The notes beneath the pieces were generated by a model that was not told the DNA's origin, searched no databases, and saw nothing but the letters and a program-made list of their open reading frames with translations. A stretch of DNA of 64,000 nt, from the NCBI GenBank assembly GCA_036520715.1, contig DATDJF010000353.1, forward strand, positions 1 to 64,000, in the 5' to 3' direction. Position numbers and translations under genes: made by a program. The stretch is from JAEUPI01 sp036520715 (GTDB lineage Bacteria > Pseudomonadota > Gammaproteobacteria > Burkholderiales > Burkholderiaceae_C). Below are positions 60,597 through 64,000 of this stretch, piece by piece; position 1 is the first letter of the stretch, and each line of letters starts with the position of its first letter.

Positions 60597-62963
60597 CTAG
60601 GATTTCGTCAGGATCCGCTTCAGCGTATCGGCGCTGAAACCCAACACCACGATCGCGACGATCGCCGACCACCAGTCGAGCGAGCGGATCTTGTCCTCCG
60701 CACCGGCCAGCAAGCCGATCACGACGATGCCGATGGTGACCACCAAGGTGCCAGAGGCCAGCAGCGCCACGTCGCGGCCGTAGGACTTGATGGGCTCCAG
60801 CCGCAGCTTGGCGGCGGCCGTCGCCAGCGGCGCCCCGCCGTCGCGATCCTCGAGCAGCTCGGCCCGCACTTCGAAGGGGGGCAGCGGCGGCGGCGGTGGC
60901 TGGCGACGCAGCTTGCTCCACCAGCGCTGCATCAGCCCGGGCTCCGGCTGCGGCTCGAAGTACTGGCCGACGATCCAGCCATCGTCGGGCTCGGGCTCGC
61001 GGTCCGAAGGGATGCCCGGGCCGGAGAACTGCCAGCGGCAGACGATCTGCTGGCGTGCCACCGCAGTGTCGAAGCCGGGCCGCTCGAGCTTCAGGCGGAA
61101 CACGACGAGCTGAAAGCCGATCGGCGTGCGCGGGTCGAACTCGATGCGCAGCGCGCCCGGGCGTTGCAGTTCGGCGATCAGGTCGGCCTTGTCGATGTTC
61201 TGCTCGACCTCGCGCACGATGTCGGTGGCCCTGCGCAGCGATTCGCACGGGCCCGGTGACAACGCGGCCAGCAGATCCGTGCCACGGCCCTCGCGCTTGG
61301 CACGGATTTCTTCGCCCCCGGCGTTCGCCACCAGCTTCGCGAAGGCGATGATCAGGCGAGCCTTGCACACGGCGTGCGCGGCGCGGACGAAACGCTCGCG
61401 TGTCGGCTCCGCCTCGTCATCCGCGAGGAAGTCGCCTCGCAAGGCCTGCATCAGGTCGGCCAGCCGCTTCCATTCGCCTGTCCTTGCCAGCTCGGCGGTT
61501 GCCAGCCCGCGGGCTTGCGCCTGCAGTTGAGTGACGGCTTCCCTGCCCGGCGGGTTGTCGCTTCCAGCCAGGACCTTGGCGGCCGCATCGAGCGCTGCCC
61601 GCGCCGCCTTCATGTCGGAGTCGTCGGGCTCATGCTTCTCGGCGACGTCGAGCGCCGAACGGCACAGCTCCTCGACCCGCTCGGCCTCGGGCAGCGCCAT
61701 GCCGGGATCGTCGCGCAAGGCGACCAGCAGCGCACCCGCCTGCGTGGTGAGGTCGATGCGGCGACCGAGCGCTGCGATGCGTTCGTCGAGCTTGGGCAGG
61801 GCATCCTCGGTCGACGGGTGGAACCATTGGTTGACCCGCAACTCGTCGCGCAACCGCTTCTTCTCGGTGCGCAGCAGGTTCAGGCGACGCGAGCTGATGA
61901 CACCACCGAGCCCGGCCAGGCGCCCTTCCAGGTCGGCCAGCCGCTGCTTGCTCGCGATGCGCTTGCGCTGCACCGGCAGCGCATAGTTGACGAGCAGCGA
62001 GATCAGGACCCCGACGCAGAGGAAGAAGAGGATGGCGATCGAATTCAGGATGCCCTGCCAGACCGGACTCCAGTAGCTCAGCCGCGCCGTCACGTCGAAG
62101 GCCTTGTGCTCGACCGGGCGCAGCCGGAAGCTCGAGTCGGGCTCGTGTTCGAGCAGCAGCCGCCCGCGGCGCTCGCCAGCGCGCACGAAGCCACTCTCGA
62201 AGACGGATTGCTCGACCTTTTGCAACGACACCGGCAACACCACGTGCTGCCGCGGGTAGGCCACGGCGACCCCGGCGTCCACTTCGTCGCCGGCAAGTTG
62301 CAGGCTCCAGCGGATGCGGTAGAGCACCGGATCCTCGTTGAACAGCCGGATCTCGTGGCCGCGCTGTCCGCGGACCAGCGTGATGTCGAGTTTGTTCGCT
62401 GCCGACCCGTCGAGCTTCAGGTTGAAGGGCAGCGCTTCCTGGCGCAGCGCCTTGACCTCCACCAGCTCATCGGCGCCATGGCGCAAGGTCGCGATCAGCA
62501 GGCTCGACGGCGGCACCTTCGACGCCTCGACCTTGACGTCCACGCAGCGCTGCGCGGCCAGCTCGGCACGTCCTTTCACGATGGCCTCGTCGTCAGCCAC
62601 CGCGGCAACGACGCTGCCGACGGCCGCCGACACCGTGCGTGTGCCGTCCGGCATGCGCTCGGCAAAGCGCGACAGTTGCAGTGCGGGCTTGATCGGTTGC
62701 GAACTGCGGTTGCACAGTTGCATGGCCGTGGATCCCGCGCCATCGCCGCCAACGGCCAGGACCGCGTTGTTTTCGACGCACAGCGTGCACCCGGCCGGGC
62801 TGTCTTTCGGGCACCACGTGCACGGCACCTCGGGCGCCGCTGCGTTGTCGTGCTTCGTCGCCGTGCTGGCGTCTTGCGGCGGCTGGCAACCGCCGAGCCA
62901 CAGCAGCGCAGCCAGCGAGACCACCATCCCCAGCCCACGGCTTGGACCCTGTTGCGCAAGCAT
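60597..62963 (-). CDS. Unrecognised 788-residue lipoprotein with membrane spans
   Basis: 788 residues from the ATG at 62963. A lipobox LGGC (Cys26) is followed by a Cys-rich pair (CTWC, 7 residues, CTLC). Next come about 220 residues of likely beta-rich extracytoplasmic sequence and a span near 305-329 (ILNSIAILFFLCVGVLISLL). A long helical, charged region (330-600), a C-terminal globular part with FDPRTPIGFQLVVFRLKLER, and two final spans near 715-765 (VALLASGTLVVTIGIVVIGL; WWSAIVAIVVLGFS) complete it. I do not recognise a family. An upstream frame to 63044 lacks the signal. Confidence 0.8.
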   Translation of the reverse strand: MLAQQGPSRGLGMVVSLAALLWLGGCQPPQDASTATKHDNAAAPEVPCTWCPKDSPAGCTLCVENNAVLAVGGDGAGSTAMQLCNRSSQPIKPALQLSRFAERMPDGTRTVSAAVGSVVAAVADDEAIVKGRAELAAQRCVDVKVEASKVPPSSLLIATLRHGADELVEVKALRQEALPFNLKLDGSAANKLDITLVRGQRGHEIRLFNEDPVLYRIRWSLQLAGDEVDAGVAVAYPRQHVVLPVSLQKVEQSVFESGFVRAGERRGRLLLEHEPDSSFRLRPVEHKAFDVTARLSYWSPVWQGILNSIAILFFLCVGVLISLLVNYALPVQRKRIASKQRLADLEGRLAGLGGVISSRRLNLLRTEKKRLRDELRVNQWFHPSTEDALPKLDERIAALGRRIDLTTQAGALLVALRDDPGMALPEAERVEELCRSALDVAEKHEPDDSDMKAARAALDAAAKVLAGSDNPPGREAVTQLQAQARGLATAELARTGEWKRLADLMQALRGDFLADDEAEPTRERFVRAAHAVCKARLIIAFAKLVANAGGEEIRAKREGRGTDLLAALSPGPCESLRRATDIVREVEQNIDKADLIAELQRPGALRIEFDPRTPIGFQLVVFRLKLERPGFDTAVARQQIVCRWQFSGPGIPSDREPEPDDGWIVGQYFEPQPEPGLMQRWWSKLRRQPPPPPLPPFEVRAELLEDRDGGAPLATAAAKLRLEPIKSYGRDVALLASGTLVVTIGIVVIGLLAGAEDKIRSLDWWSAIVAIVVLGFSADTLKRILTKS

Positions 62964-63146
62964 CGGCACGCTCCCCGGACACCACCGGCGCCAAGGGTGC
63001 CGCCGGTCGGCGCCTGTTGGCAAGCCGATGTGAATACCGCACAAGTTCCAACGGCATTAGTGACCACCCGAAAACGGCGCTGGGCCCTAGCCTTGCCCGC
63101 AGTCGCCGTGCCCCTGCGCGCTGCGACTGCAAGCAAGGAGAGGGCT

Positions 63147-63902
63147 GTGTTCGACCTGATTTCCATCGCTGAAGAGGCGGCGCCGGCCAACGACGCCGCT
63201 GCCATCGGACTGCCGAGCGCCAACGACGGCTATCGTGGCCCCGAGCGCCGGCGCCGCGCATCGCCACTCACCGGCCTGCTGGCGGCGATGCTCGACGAGA
63301 TCGACTACGGCATGCTGCTGGTCACCGACGGCGTGCGCCTGCTGCACGCCAACCACGTGGCCCGCGCCGAACTCGACGCCGAGCATCCGCTGCTGGTGTT
63401 GGGCCATGAACTGCGAGCCCGGCGGCCGCAAGACGCGGCGCCGCTGCACGCTGCGCTCACCGACGCCTGCCGGCGCAAGCTGCGCCGCCTGGTCACGCTG
63501 GGCGAGGGCGGCCAGCGCGTCTGCCTCGCGGTGGTGCCGATCCCGGCACCCGACGACGCCACGCCGACCAGCGCGCTGGTGATGCTGGGCAAGCGCCAGG
63601 TCTGCCAGCAGTTGTCGGTGGAGGCCTTCGCACGCACGCACGCCCTCTCGCCGATGGAGACGCTGGTGCTCAAGGCGCTTTGCAGCGGCACGCGGCCCAG
63701 CGAGATCGCGCTGCAGCACAGCGTGGCCCTGTCCACCGTGCGCAGCCAGGTGTGCAGCATTCGCGCCAAGACCGGGGCCGAGACCATCGGGGCGCTGGTG
63801 CGCATGGTGTCGTTGCTGCCACCGATGGTCGGGGCGTTGCGGTCGCTGCCGGTCGCGGCCGAGCACCCGCCGGCATTGGCGATGGCCGTGGCCTGCGGAT
63901 AG
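63147..63902 (+). CDS. LuxR-type transcription regulator
   Basis: 251 residues from a GTG at 63147, preceded by AAGGAG. The C-terminal HTH is clear: FARTHALSPMETLVLKALCS, then GTRPSEIALQHSVALSTVRS and QVCSIRAKTGAETI. The N-terminal part (LAAMLDEIDYGMLLVTDGVR, LHANHVARAELD) looks like a PAS-type sensor fold; there is no receiver domain or quorum-sensing autoinducer domain. A stand-alone regulator of unknown signal, divergent from the 788-residue protein gene, which it may control. Confidence 0.85.
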   Translation: MFDLISIAEEAAPANDAAAIGLPSANDGYRGPERRRRASPLTGLLAAMLDEIDYGMLLVTDGVRLLHANHVARAELDAEHPLLVLGHELRARRPQDAAPLHAALTDACRRKLRRLVTLGEGGQRVCLAVVPIPAPDDATPTSALVMLGKRQVCQQLSVEAFARTHALSPMETLVLKALCSGTRPSEIALQHSVALSTVRSQVCSIRAKTGAETIGALVRMVSLLPPMVGALRSLPVAAEHPPALAMAVACG

Positions 63903-63977
63903 CGCGCGTCGCGGCTTTTGCGGAATCCTTGTCGCCCGTCAAGGCGGTGGCTCGCCGGTGGACGCACGCTGGAGCCC

Positions 63978-64000
63978 ATGACGCACAAAGCCCTCGAGAT
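63978..64000 (+). CDS. Start of a possible gene at the right edge
   Basis: ATG at 63978 with GGAG just upstream, reading MTHKALE before the window ends. Too short to identify. Confidence 0.3.

Overview
The window is gene-dense, very GC-rich bacterial DNA with little intergenic space and many ATGA/GTGA stop-start overlaps. The gene repertoire points to a betaproteobacterium of the order Burkholderiales, most like the Rubrivivax/Leptothrix/Methylibium group: TRAP transporters, an IorAB-type molybdenum oxidoreductase, a glucokinase-HexR fusion, prfB with a +1 frameshift, and a VC_2705-type symporter with its DUF4212 partner. This placement is inference from gene content; there is no rRNA in the window.

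Layout. 1-2.0 kb: start of an acyl-CoA synthetase, a GNAT acetyltransferase and an alpha/beta hydrolase. 2.0-7.0 kb: trehalose block, with otsB and a membrane-anchored otsA reading left and a GH15 glucoamylase/trehalase-like gene reading right. 7.0-12.8 kb: DnaQ-like exonuclease, cNMP/CBS/DUF294 protein, an orphan protein, and the symporter pair. 12.9-19.9 kb: TPR and small membrane proteins, prfB, pepN, PPi-type phosphofructokinase, histidine phosphatase. 20.0-25.4 kb: IorAB-type oxidoreductase and a GAF-PAS-PAS-GGDEF-EAL protein. 25.5-27.5 kb: tRNA-Thr(CGT) followed by a gene-poor stretch with remnants of several genes, read here as an old integration scar.

27.6-40.7 kb is a starch/maltodextrin locus: malQ reads left; malK-malE-malF-malG, two lipoprotein alpha-amylases and a secreted CBM41-only protein read right; a LamB-type maltoporin closes it from the opposite strand. 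The proposed flow is that the surface or periplasmic amylases cut alpha-glucans, LamB and MalEFGK import the oligosaccharides, and MalQ and glucokinase process them. 40.8-53.9 kb is a hexose/xylose locus. An intact glucokinase reads left, and a rightward array carries an SDR, a Glk-HexR fusion whose kinase domain has lost its phosphate-binding signature, xylB, xylA, an XylF-XylH transporter with a half-size ATPase, then a CRTAC1-type FG-GAP protein and a vanadium-haloperoxidase/PAP2-type enzyme, both translationally coupled to the ATPase gene. Two HexR-like palindromes lie in the divergent control region.

53.9-56.1 kb is a second sparse region with a broken SDR and a DUF1097 membrane protein. 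56.1-60.5 kb is a tight leftward operon (esterase, dctQ, dctM, dctP, tetR). 60.6-63.9 kb holds an unrecognised 788-residue lipoprotein/membrane protein and a LuxR-type regulator; a new gene may begin at the right edge. The most interesting observations are the degenerate glucokinase-HexR sensor candidate, the xylose-operon-linked CRTAC1/haloperoxidase pair, the sensor-like membrane OtsA, the free-standing CBM41 protein, and the unrecognised 788-residue protein.
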